Below are positions 26,258 through 34,392 of a DNA stretch of 43,089 nt, one piece after another. Both the position numbers and the translations under genes were made by a program. Each line of letters starts with the position of its first letter. Position 1 is the first letter of the stretch. The notes below the pieces were generated by a model, which made no database searches, was not told the DNA's origin, and saw only the letters and a program-made list of their open reading frames with translations. Origin of the DNA: an uncultured Clostridia bacterium (GTDB lineage Bacteria; Bacillota; Clostridia; TANB77; CAG-508); NCBI GenBank assembly GCA_944392465.1, contig CALXWR010000007.1:1-43089 (forward strand), written 5' to 3'.

Positions 26258-27798
26258 ATAGCACACCACAATTCATGAATAAACGTTCATGTGGTGTGTT
26301 CATGCCCATTTTTTCCTTGCCATCGCCGTATGGCATAGGAACTATGGGCACGGAAGCATTCAACTTCGTGGATTTTTTGGAAAGGAGCGGTGTTTCGTTT
26401 TGGCAGGTCTTGCCTCTGGGGCATACTGGTTTTGGCAACAGTCCTTACCAGTGTTTCTCTTCGGTTGCAGGCAATCCGTACTTCATTGATCTGGACATAC
26501 TTGTTAGGATGAGTCTTATCCGTAAAGAAGATATTCCTGCATATCAGTCTTCTGACCCTTCTCGGGTTGATTACTCATTCGTTGAGTCGACAAAGATGCA
26601 GGTTCTTCGAAAGGCATTTCAGAATTCGTCTGACTGGAGCAAGCAAGTTCAGAAATTCTACAACAACAACCTTGACTGGCTACCTGACTACGCACTCTTC
26701 ATGGCTTTGAAGGACTATTTTGATAAAAAGCCTATCTGGGAGTGGCCTGATTCTAAGGCTATTCAAAGAGAACCAGAAACTCTCAACCACTATAAGGCTT
26801 TGCTGAGCGAAGACATTAATTTCTATGTTTTCCTTCAGTACTTGTTCTCTACACAATGGTACGAGCTTAAAAGCTATGCCAACACTAAGGGAATACAAAT
26901 TATTGGTGACATACCAATGTACCCATCGCCTGACAGCTGTGATGTTTGGCGTTCCCCTGAAATCTTTAAGGTTGACGAACATACCTTGAAGCCTACAGGC
27001 ATAGCCGGTGTTCCACCTGATGCCTTTTCTGAAGATGGACAAGTCTGGGGTAACCCTGTCTACCTTTGGAACAGTATGAGAACCACTAACTACTCTTGGT
27101 GGGTTTGGAGATTGCGACACGCATTTGAACTTTTTGATGTTGTGCGCATCGACCACTTCCGTGCGTTTCAGGACTACTTCCAGATTCCTGCTGGTGAAAC
27201 CACAGCCAAGAATGGCTTTTGGGTTGCAGGCCCTCGTATGGAGTTCTTCAATAGGCTCCGTTCTGAGTTTGGTGAGCTACCTCTCATATTGGAGGATCTC
27301 GGCATCATAGGTGATGATGTTCGCTCCCTTCGGGATGCGACTGGTTGTCCCGGAATGAAGGTCATGATTTTTGGCTTTAACTCTTGGGAAGACTGTGAAC
27401 ACGCACCTCACAACTGGGGAATCAATTGTGTTGGATATACTTCAACGCATGACAGTGCAACACTTGCAGAAACATATGATGGTCTGAGCAATGAAGATCG
27501 TCTGATTGCTAATGCATACCTGAACTTCCCATATAGCTCTGAGGAGTACAAACTCCACCAGGCTAGCACAGTTGTGTTTGCGTGTATCCGGTCTGCTCTT
27601 GCATCACACGCTAGGCTTGTGATTATCCCTATGGCTGATTTCTTGTCCTTGAAGGCTGATGGGCGTATCAACATTCCCAGCACGGTTGGTGATGTCAATT
27701 GGTCTTGGCGACTTAGTCCTCGAGATGTTCATCGCATGGACTGGCTTGCAAAGCACCTTGCCTTCCTGCTCCGCGTCTTTAGACGCACTCGGTACTAG
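26242..27798 (+). CDS. malQ: 4-alpha-glucanotransferase (amylomaltase, GH77)
   Basis: MalQ moves alpha-1,4-glucan segments between acceptors, a cytosolic step in maltodextrin or glycogen use. The 518-residue length is typical. Catalytic residues are in place: the nucleophile Asp304 in VVRIDHFRAFQ, the acid/base Glu351 in LILEDLG, and Asp404 in TSTHDSAT. Supporting motifs are LPLGHTGFGNSPYQ, IIGDIPMYPSPDSCDVW, GVPPDAFSEDGQVWGNPVY and CPGMKVMIFGF. The start is GTG at 26242 with AGGAGG seven bases upstream. Base composition and codons are markedly GC-richer than the neighbours, and it is a plus-strand gene with its own promoter and GC-rich terminators, so transfer from another lineage is likely. 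A native AT-rich amylase lies about 2 kb on. Confidence 0.96.
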   Translation: MSTYQHSTPQFMNKRSCGVFMPIFSLPSPYGIGTMGTEAFNFVDFLERSGVSFWQVLPLGHTGFGNSPYQCFSSVAGNPYFIDLDILVRMSLIRKEDIPAYQSSDPSRVDYSFVESTKMQVLRKAFQNSSDWSKQVQKFYNNNLDWLPDYALFMALKDYFDKKPIWEWPDSKAIQREPETLNHYKALLSEDINFYVFLQYLFSTQWYELKSYANTKGIQIIGDIPMYPSPDSCDVWRSPEIFKVDEHTLKPTGIAGVPPDAFSEDGQVWGNPVYLWNSMRTTNYSWWVWRLRHAFELFDVVRIDHFRAFQDYFQIPAGETTAKNGFWVAGPRMEFFNRLRSEFGELPLILEDLGIIGDDVRSLRDATGCPGMKVMIFGFNSWEDCEHAPHNWGINCVGYTSTHDSATLAETYDGLSNEDRLIANAYLNFPYSSEEYKLHQASTVVFACIRSALASHARLVIIPMADFLSLKADGRINIPSTVGDVNWSWRLSPRDVHRMDWLAKHLAFLLRVFRRTRY

Positions 27799-27811
27799 CA
27801 CATAATTCGAG

Positions 27812-27876
27812 CCTTCTTAAGGGGGGAGCGTAAATTTCTCCCCCCTTAAGAAGGAGGTGCTTATTAGCACCTCCTT
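27812..27876. terminator. Overlapping double terminator of malQ, convergent
   Basis: Stem one is a perfect 17-bp G/C-rich stem (27812-27828 with 27838-27854). Stem two, AAGGAGGTGCT with AGCACCTCCTT, runs 27851-27876 and shares AAGG with stem one, so the two can compete. The trailer is GATTTAT. It also faces the end of the 27962 gene. Confidence 0.9.
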
Positions 27877-27961
27877 GATTTATATATTAATTAGTTATTG
27901 TATTTATATTTTGCATCTACCTAGGCTTTATTTTCTAAAGTATAGATTATTTTACACTCTA

Positions 27962-29116
27962 TTATTTTCTAAAAGCTTCACAATACATTAATATCTCAGT
28001 ATTTTCTGCTGTCATTTTACTATTTTCAGCAGCTATTTTGTTTTGAGCTACACTTTCTTTAGTTGCACTTAATGTATCATATGAATTACTTAAAATTTCC
28101 TGTGTCATTCTATTACCTTCTTGAATTGCTAAGAATAATGCATATTGACCTTGCTTAATTTGATCAAGTGATACGAGAATATCCTCTAATCTACTAATAA
28201 TAGTATTTTGTCTTACTTCATTTTCATATATATTATATGCACCTGTATAGCCATAAAGTGAACTACATCTTCCAGATTCAAAGTATTCTTGTATTGTTGT
28301 AACAGATACTAAATCTCTATATTTCTTATAAATAACATCCAATCCATATACTTTGCCTAAAACTCTTTCTGTTTCTTTTAGTTCTTTTATTAGTCCCGCT
28401 TCTTGTTTTTGTAGTTTCTTAACTCTTTCTGCTTTATTTAGATTTTCCTGCATTACACTATCATCTTGACTTTTTTGGGCTTTTTTAGTCCTAATCATAC
28501 TTACAATAAATATTACAAAACAAACTACAAATGCTATAGCAAAAACACTTCCACCTACTATTGCACCCCATTTGATTCCAAATATGACTGCTTCCCAAAA
28601 TCCTCCTGTAAATATAAATAAACAAGTTACTCCCATTATAACTTTTAACCAGAAATTTGTATCATTTACAAATAAAAGTTGATAAGCAAATGCAATACAT
28701 GCTACAATTATTGCTGTATATTTAGCTATTTCAAAAGCTTTAACGATTGCATCTTTAAATGAAAAACCATATAATTTACTTGAAACACTTTGTATTTTAT
28801 TCTCTTGTATTTTTGCTCTTATATTATTTAAAGCATTTTGTAAACTATATTTTCTTACTTCTAATTTTTTTGCCTTGTCTAAATATGTAACCATATCTTC
28901 TACAGGTATATCTTTTTTAGCTACTTTGTTGTTATTTACTTCTGCTACAATTTCTTGTTCTGGTGAAGCATTTACTACTATTGCCTGTTCATTTGAATTT
29001 TTATGTTTTCTTTTTTCTTTTTCTTGTGCATCTTCTATTTTGTTTACTTTTGTACCGCATTTGTTACAAAAGTTAGCATCATCTGCTAATTTAGTACCAC
29101 ATTTAACACAAAACAT
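27962..29116 (-). CDS. Zinc-ribbon membrane protein
   Basis: This 384-residue protein has an N-terminal zinc ribbon (MFCVKCGTKLADDANFCNKCGTKV; Cys3, 6, 17, 20) in the cytosol, a Lys/Glu linker, then a hydrophobic core with about three membrane helices between residues 130 and 225. A long cytosolic coiled-coil-like region follows (LQKQEAGLIKELKETERVLGKVYGLD), and a YFESGRCSSLYGYTGAYNIYENE segment that recurs in this family of Firmicute zinc-ribbon proteins. It ends in a helical, alanine-rich stretch (SYDTLSATKESVAQNKIAAENS). The ATG follows AAAAGGGGATTAAAAAG. The family is widespread and uncharacterised; I assign no function. It is transcribed towards malQ. Confidence 0.8.
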   Translation of the reverse strand: MFCVKCGTKLADDANFCNKCGTKVNKIEDAQEKEKRKHKNSNEQAIVVNASPEQEIVAEVNNNKVAKKDIPVEDMVTYLDKAKKLEVRKYSLQNALNNIRAKIQENKIQSVSSKLYGFSFKDAIVKAFEIAKYTAIIVACIAFAYQLLFVNDTNFWLKVIMGVTCLFIFTGGFWEAVIFGIKWGAIVGGSVFAIAFVVCFVIFIVSMIRTKKAQKSQDDSVMQENLNKAERVKKLQKQEAGLIKELKETERVLGKVYGLDVIYKKYRDLVSVTTIQEYFESGRCSSLYGYTGAYNIYENEVRQNTIISRLEDILVSLDQIKQGQYALFLAIQEGNRMTQEILSNSYDTLSATKESVAQNKIAAENSKMTAENTEILMYCEAFRK

Positions 29117-29184
29117 CTTTTTAATCCCCTTTTATTAAAATATAGAAAAATTATATAATTTATTTTTTTATATGTCAACTAACT

Positions 29185-29442
29185 TTATTCTGTTTTTATA
29201 GCTATCATTAGCTCATTATCGCCAACCACATATCTACTATTATTATATGTATACTTAGCGCCAGTAAAATATACATCATAACCTAAATCTTCTAATTGCC
29301 ATTTAGCCATTTCAAGAAAATCATCTGTGTCATCATTCGATAAATTTTCTTTTACTCTTAATTCATAAAATGAAAATTTTAAAAATTTTCCTTGTTCTTC
29401 TACTTTCTTTTCTATATATTTTTTTACAAATTCTTCTTTCAT
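29185..29442 (-). CDS. Hypothetical 85-residue protein
   Basis: Not recognised. The small soluble protein begins with a charged helix (MKEEFVKKYIEKKVEEQGKF), then has beta-strand-like segments FSFYELRVKEN and DVYFTGAKYTY, and ends GDNELMIAIKTE. A helix with DDTDDFLEMAKWQLEDLGY separates them. The alternation suggests a compact alpha/beta domain. The start has a strong CAAGGAGGAAAACAAAGG site, which makes expression likely. It lies 68 bases upstream of the zinc-ribbon membrane gene on the same strand and may share its transcript. A promoter for the amylase occupies the opposite side. Confidence 0.7.
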   Translation of the reverse strand: MKEEFVKKYIEKKVEEQGKFLKFSFYELRVKENLSNDDTDDFLEMAKWQLEDLGYDVYFTGAKYTYNNSRYVVGDNELMIAIKTE

Positions 29443-29589
29443 CCTTTGTTTTCCTCCTTGTAAAATTTTTTAAATTGCATTTTTTATTATATCATTAAGT
29501 ACATATGTTTGCAACACTTATCTGTTTTTTTATTAAATTTTTCTAAATTCCTTTGTTTTACATTATTCTACATAAAAAAACATATTTCA

Positions 29590-29619
29590 TTGACTGTTTT
29601 TTTTAATATATGATATAAT
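29590..29619 (+). promoter_or_regulatory. Promoter of the amylase gene
   Basis: TTGACT (29590-29595) and TATAAT (29614-29619), spacer 18, upstream of the start at 29653. Confidence 0.7.
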
Positions 29620-29652
29620 TTTAAAAAACATATGATAAGAGGTACTAAAATA

Positions 29653-31101
29653 ATGAATAATGAAACAATTATGCAATACTTTGAATGGTATTTGCCTAAT
29701 GATTATAGTTTATGGAAAAAAGTTTCAGCAGAAGCTCAAAATTTAAAAGAAATTGGTATTACTGCCTTATGGCTTCCACCAGCATATAAAGCATCTGATG
29801 GTAAAGATGGTGTTGGATATAGTGTTTATGATTTATATGATTTAGGCGAATTTAATCAAAAAGGTAGTATACCAACAAAATATGGTACAAAGGATGAATA
29901 TTTAGAAGCCATACAAAAATTACATAAAAGCGGTATTAAAGCTTTTGCAGATATAGTTCTTAATCATAAGTTCGGAGCTGACGAGTTAGAACAAGTTATT
30001 GCAGTAGAAGATAATCCTCAAAATAGAAATAATCAAGTTTCTGCTCCAAAATTAATATCTGCATGGACTAAATACACCTTCCCAAATAGAGGCGACAAAT
30101 ACTCTTCTTTTAAATGGGATTGGACTCATTTTCATGGTGTTGATTGGGATGAAACTAGAAAGCAAAGTGCAATTTATAAGTTCTATGGAAAACATTGGGA
30201 TAATGAAGTAGATAATGAAAATGGTAATTATGATTATTTAATGGGTGCAGATATAGATTTAAATAATTTAGATGTTGTAAATGAGCTTACTTATTGGGGA
30301 AAATGGTATGTTTCTTTTGCAGATTTAGATGGTTTTAGACTTGATGCTGTAAAGCATATTAGAGCAGATTTTTATAAAAATTGGCTTGTAGATATGAGAA
30401 CTGAATACAAAGATAAAAATTTATTTGCTGTTGGTGAATATTGGTCCAGAGATATTAATAAATTAAACCATTATTTAGAAACTGTAGATAATAGTATGTG
30501 TTTATTTGATGTTCCTCTACATTATAATTTTTTAGATGCATCAAATAGTAGTGGTTTTTATGATATGAGAAATATACTAAATGGAAGTTTATTACAAGCT
30601 CACCCTGATAAAGCAATTACATTTGTTGATAATCATGATACTCAGCCTGGTCAAGCACTACAATCTTGGATTCCTGATTGGTTTAAGCCTCTTGCCTATT
30701 CTATTATACTTTTAAGAAACCAAGGTATACCTTGTGTATTTTATGGTGATTATTATGGAATACCACATGATTTTATAGATAGTAAAGCTAACTTTTTAAA
30801 ACTTGCTATATATGTGCGTAAAAAGTTTGCATATGGAAATTTAAGAGATTATTTTGATGATTTTAATATTGTAGGTTGGACTCTAGATGGAGATGAGGAA
30901 CATAAGAACTCTGGCTTAGCAGTTCTTTTAGCAGATGGTCCTGGTGGAAATAAAACAATGTATATTGGGCAAAAATTTGCTGGAAATACTTTTTATGATT
31001 GCACAGGTCATGTGAAGGAGAAAGTTACTATAGACGAAAGTGGAAATGGAAATTTTAAAGTTAATGGTGGCTCTGTTTCTATCTGGATATTATCATTATA
31101 A
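29653..31101 (+). CDS. Alpha-amylase, GH13 subfamily 5 type, cytoplasmic
   Basis: This endo-acting enzyme hydrolyses alpha-1,4-glucosidic bonds of starch or glycogen. The 482 residues show the GH13 catalytic set: Asp231 in GFRLDAVKHI (nucleophile), Glu262 in FAVGEYW (acid/base) and Asp329 in FVDNHDTQPG. ADIVLNHK is region I. It resembles Bacillus liquefying amylases, except that there is no signal peptide, so it is intracellular, as in many gut Clostridia. The start at 29653 has AAGAGGT eight bases upstream; an earlier ATG (29632) has no ribosome site. Base composition is AT-rich like the host, unlike malQ. A promoter lies just upstream and a strong terminator follows. Together with MalQ it would process internal glucan. 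Confidence 0.95.
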   Translation: MNNETIMQYFEWYLPNDYSLWKKVSAEAQNLKEIGITALWLPPAYKASDGKDGVGYSVYDLYDLGEFNQKGSIPTKYGTKDEYLEAIQKLHKSGIKAFADIVLNHKFGADELEQVIAVEDNPQNRNNQVSAPKLISAWTKYTFPNRGDKYSSFKWDWTHFHGVDWDETRKQSAIYKFYGKHWDNEVDNENGNYDYLMGADIDLNNLDVVNELTYWGKWYVSFADLDGFRLDAVKHIRADFYKNWLVDMRTEYKDKNLFAVGEYWSRDINKLNHYLETVDNSMCLFDVPLHYNFLDASNSSGFYDMRNILNGSLLQAHPDKAITFVDNHDTQPGQALQSWIPDWFKPLAYSIILLRNQGIPCVFYGDYYGIPHDFIDSKANFLKLAIYVRKKFAYGNLRDYFDDFNIVGWTLDGDEEHKNSGLAVLLADGPGGNKTMYIGQKFAGNTFYDCTGHVKEKVTIDESGNGNFKVNGGSVSIWILSL

Positions 31102-31141
31102 GAAAAGAATAGATAATTTATAAATTATCTATTCTTTTCTT
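31100..31141. terminator. Bidirectional terminator after the amylase
   Basis: A perfect 20-bp stem (31100-31119 with 31122-31141) overlaps the amylase stop codon and is followed by ATCTCTTTATTT. It also serves surface protein 3, which ends at 31152. Confidence 0.9.
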
Positions 31142-31151
31142 ATCTCTTTAT

Positions 31152-32462
31152 TTATCTAGAGTATATTTTTCCTTTGAGTAAACTGTTTCCAAGAGATTCT
31201 CCTATTCCATTATTATCTCTTAATGAACCATCTTTTAAAATATCAAAATCAATTTCATCATTTATATTTTTTTCTGTTGTTCTACCTCCGTTTTGATGGT
31301 CAAGATACATTATTTTTGTATATGTACCTACTAATTTATCATCTTTTACTTCAAATGTACCTTCTTCAACGATTTGAGCAAAATTATTATATATAGTAAT
31401 ATTATTACCATTGATTTCTAAATATACATCTCCTTTAGAAAGTGCAACACTATCTGCTCCTACTTCCATATAATATATACCATTTTTTACTTTTTCTCTA
31501 GCAGCTTTTTTTCTAGCTTCTTCTTCTGCCTTTTTCTTTTCTATTTCTTTCTTTGCTTTTTCAATATCATCTAATTTATTTTGTACTTCTTCTAACTTTT
31601 GTTCCACTTTATTTTTTACTTCATCAGTAAGTATTGTATATACTTCTGTATAATTATGTACTGCATTTTCAATTATTTCTTTAGTTGTTTTTTCATCTAA
31701 TTCAGTATTAAAATCTATTTTGTTATTTGTGGTTACATCTGGCTTTATAAAAGTTTCATCATATTTAGAAATTGTTATTTTATCACCATCTACTGTTTTT
31801 TGAGTTGTCTTCTCTCCTTTTTCAATTGTATACTCTGGAAGGTCTTTATCATCATCTATATTAACTATATTATATAAAGGTTCATAATTATCTTCTTCTT
31901 CGTCTTGTGTATGAACATATAAATGATATGATTTTTCTTTTATACTATATAATAATTCAATATCAGAAGGATCGTCTATTTTAATATAATTAACTGCGTT
32001 GTTGTTTATACTATAAATGTTGTTATATGTTTCGTCTTGTTTATTATATGTAACAATCATGACTGGCTCTTGTCTATCTTCTACTTGTATAAATTCAAGT
32101 TTTATGTTTTCCATTCCATCTTCAAAACCTATTTCTTCTTTAGATTTTGTTCCATCTATTGTCGCAGATTTCAAATAAGCATAATATGTTTCACCCCAAG
32201 AAACATCTATTGGTGATTTTAACTCCTTATATTTGTATAAAAAATAACCTCCAATACCTAGTGCAATTAAAATGAATAAAATAACAATTGTTATAATTAT
32301 GTGCTTTTTCTTTGACTTTTTAGCTTTTGGTTCCTTGTTAGATTGTACTTTTTCATTTTTTTCTTTCTTGCCATCATTTTCAATTTTTTGTTCTAAAGCC
32401 TCTTGCTTTTGCATAGCAGTTTCTTGTTTTACTTCTTCTTGTTCTTCTTTTTTCTTTTCCAT
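31152..32462 (-). CDS. Membrane-anchored surface protein, family member 3 of 3
   Basis: The 436-residue third paralogue has a Lys/Glu-rich cytosolic tail, a helix at 54-76, then WGETYYAYLKS, EPVMIVTYNKQD, LLYSIKEKSYHLYV and YDETFIKPDV. A coiled coil (about 265-325, KKKAEEEARKKAAREK) is nearly the same wording as in member 1. The C-terminal domain is different: AD-VALSKGDVYLEINGNNITIYNNFAQIVEEGTFEVKDDKLVGTYTK, a beta-rich unit unlike the YGTYK module of the others. So the inner module is conserved while the outermost domain has been swapped. It begins 10 bases after the lspA stop and is probably co-transcribed with lspA. The start follows AGGGGGATTTAA. Confidence 0.85.
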   Translation of the reverse strand: MEKKKEEQEEVKQETAMQKQEALEQKIENDGKKEKNEKVQSNKEPKAKKSKKKHIIITIVILFILIALGIGGYFLYKYKELKSPIDVSWGETYYAYLKSATIDGTKSKEEIGFEDGMENIKLEFIQVEDRQEPVMIVTYNKQDETYNNIYSINNNAVNYIKIDDPSDIELLYSIKEKSYHLYVHTQDEEEDNYEPLYNIVNIDDDKDLPEYTIEKGEKTTQKTVDGDKITISKYDETFIKPDVTTNNKIDFNTELDEKTTKEIIENAVHNYTEVYTILTDEVKNKVEQKLEEVQNKLDDIEKAKKEIEKKKAEEEARKKAAREKVKNGIYYMEVGADSVALSKGDVYLEINGNNITIYNNFAQIVEEGTFEVKDDKLVGTYTKIMYLDHQNGGRTTEKNINDEIDFDILKDGSLRDNNGIGESLGNSLLKGKIYSR

Positions 32463-32472
32463 TTAAATCCCC

Positions 32473-33096
32473 CTATCTTTTCTGTTTATTATTCTTTTTT
32501 TCTTCCTCTTTTACTATCTGTTCAATTTTGCTATCTAATTCTTGTTCCATCTTATTAACTTTCATTTTCATTGCTTGTTCTTTTTTCTTTAACTTTTTAG
32601 TTTTTTTCTCTTTTCTTCTTTTTTCTGGTGATATTAAATCTCTTACTAATAAAATAAAAAGCATTATTATTCCTATAGTTATAATCAAATCAGCTATATT
32701 AAATATAGGAAAACTAAATAAAGTAATATTTAAATAATCTACTACATAGCCTCTCAATATTCTGTCTATAAAATTGCTAAATACTCCCGCTAATACAAGA
32801 ATAAGTGATGTTGCATATATAAATTTTTTCTCATTGAAATAATGAATTATTGCTTTAACTAAAAAGCCGAGAATAACTGCTGTTACTGCCATTATAACTA
32901 ATAAGTCACCATCAAATATGCCAAACAATATTCCATTATTTTGAAAATAATTAATGTTTAATACATTTGTTATTAGTGTAAAACTTTTTCCTGTAAATAA
33001 AAATTTTGCAACTTGATCTATAACAATAAATACTACACCTATTAATAGTAAAATAATTTTCTTTTTAGTTGTTCCATTTATCTTCTTCGTTTTCAT
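32473..33096 (-). CDS. lspA: Lipoprotein signal peptidase (signal peptidase II) with a charged C-terminal tail
   Basis: LspA removes the signal peptide of prolipoproteins at the lipid-modified Cys within the membrane. The 207-residue protein has four membrane helices. The catalytic dyad is Asp120 (NFIDRILRGYVVDYL) and Asp136 (FPIFNIADLIITIG). IDQVAKFLF and NYFQNNGILFGI are the other conserved blocks. Beyond residue 160 there is a tail of about 47 residues, almost wholly Lys/Glu/Met/Gln, presumably cytosolic, which most LspA proteins lack. The start at 33096 is placed 10 bases from GGAAGG; an ATG at 33105 overlaps that site. It lies between the flavodiiron gene (44 bases upstream) and surface protein 3. 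Confidence 0.93.
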   Translation of the reverse strand: MKTKKINGTTKKKIILLLIGVVFIVIDQVAKFLFTGKSFTLITNVLNINYFQNNGILFGIFDGDLLVIMAVTAVILGFLVKAIIHYFNEKKFIYATSLILVLAGVFSNFIDRILRGYVVDYLNITLFSFPIFNIADLIITIGIIMLFILLVRDLISPEKRRKEKKTKKLKKKEQAMKMKVNKMEQELDSKIEQIVKEEEKKNNKQKR

Positions 33097-33139
33097 ATTG
33101 CTCATTCCTTCCTAAACAAAATTTAGTTAGAAAAGTTAA

Positions 33140-34303
33140 TTATTTTATTATTTCATCAGCCAATTTTTTTAATTCTTCTATATTATTTTCATTCATCCTT
33201 GATTTAATTGTAACCATTGGCTCTGCTATTTCAATATTTTTCATTTCTCCTAAAATATTTTTTATAGTTCTTCCACTAGATGGTGCCCAAGAACCATTTT
33301 CTATTATTCCAACTTTTCTTCCTTGATAGTTTCTATCTTTTAAATATTCTAACAAATGAAACATTGGAGGAAATACTCCAGCATTATAGCTTGATGCTAC
33401 AAATATTACATGTGAATATTTAAAACTATTTGCTACAGCTTCTGCCCAATCACATCTATCTAAATCATCTACTTTAGCCTCTATACCTTTTTGCTCTAGT
33501 ATTTCTTTCATTTTATATGCCACTTTTAAACTATTACCATATATTGAAGCACATGGAATATAAACTCCTTCTTTTTCTGGTTTATAGCCTCCCCATGTGG
33601 CATATTTATCTATATAGTATGATAAATTTTCTTTTAGAATTGGTCCATGAAGCGGACATATTGTTTTTATATCCAATGTTTGTGCTTTAGCTAAAAGTGC
33701 TTGTGTTTGCATTCCAAATTTTCCAACTATTCCAAAATAATATCTTCTAGCTTCATCATCCCATTCCTCATCTATATCAAGTGAGCCAAATTTACCAAAG
33801 GCATCTGCACTAAACAATATTTTATCTGTTACATCATATGTAACCATTACTTCTGGCCAATGTACCATAGGAGCCATAAAAAATTGTAATTTATGTGTTC
33901 CTATATCTAAAGTATCTCCTTCTTTCACTAGTATTTTTCTGTTTTCAATATTATCTATATTAAAAAAATTACATAAAATATTAAAAGTGAATTGATTTCC
34001 TACAATTTTCATTTCTGGGTACTTTTCTGCAAGAGCACCAATATTATATGCATGGTCTGGTTCCATATGTGAAACTATTAAATAATCTATATTTTCTCCA
34101 TTTAAACCATCTTCTAAGTTTTTAAACCATGTATCTGTAATAGCTTCATCTATTGTATCTATTACAGTATTTTTTTTATCTTTTATCAAATAAGAGTTAT
34201 AACTCATACCATTTTTTAAAGCATATTGTCCTTCAAATAAATTAATTGAGTTATCACTTCCTCCTATATTTAAAACACTATTTGTAATATAATTCTCTTT
34301 CAT
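33140..34303 (-). CDS. Flavodiiron protein (FprA-type A flavoprotein)
   Basis: Flavodiiron proteins reduce O2 to water and/or NO to N2O in the cytosol of anaerobes, detoxifying oxygen or nitrosative stress. The 387 residues comprise a metallo-beta-lactamase-like diiron domain with H-x-E-x-DH (His79, Glu81, Asp83, His84 in SHMEPDHAYN), HWPEVMVTYD and LFSADAFGKFG, a later CPLHGPI, and a C-terminal flavodoxin domain (IPCASIYGNSLKVAYKM; VASSYNAGVFPPMFHLLEYL; GIIENGSWAPSSGR). The start at 34303 has GGGAGGATTTCTA upstream; an ATG five codons earlier is inside the ribosome site. It heads an apparent operon with lspA and surface protein 3. Redox partners such as rubredoxin are not in view. Confidence 0.95.
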   Translation of the reverse strand: MKENYITNSVLNIGGSDNSINLFEGQYALKNGMSYNSYLIKDKKNTVIDTIDEAITDTWFKNLEDGLNGENIDYLIVSHMEPDHAYNIGALAEKYPEMKIVGNQFTFNILCNFFNIDNIENRKILVKEGDTLDIGTHKLQFFMAPMVHWPEVMVTYDVTDKILFSADAFGKFGSLDIDEEWDDEARRYYFGIVGKFGMQTQALLAKAQTLDIKTICPLHGPILKENLSYYIDKYATWGGYKPEKEGVYIPCASIYGNSLKVAYKMKEILEQKGIEAKVDDLDRCDWAEAVANSFKYSHVIFVASSYNAGVFPPMFHLLEYLKDRNYQGRKVGIIENGSWAPSSGRTIKNILGEMKNIEIAEPMVTIKSRMNENNIEELKKLADEIIK

Positions 34304-34340
34304 TAGAAATCCTCCCATATTAATTTTACTAAATCATATC

Positions 34341-34368
34341 AAAAAACCAGTAATTTTTCAATTACCGG
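34341..34368 (-). terminator. Terminator between the ZIP gene and the flavodiiron gene
   Basis: CCGGTAATT pairs with AATTACTGG (one G-U), followed on the minus strand by TTTTTTG. It ends the ispG-ZIP unit. Confidence 0.85.
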
Positions 34369-34392
34369 CTACATTATTTATTAAAAAATTTA

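Noticed and set aside
26680..27156. Minus-strand frame opposite malQ
   Set aside because: It is antisense to a catalytically complete MalQ and has no ribosome site or promoter.
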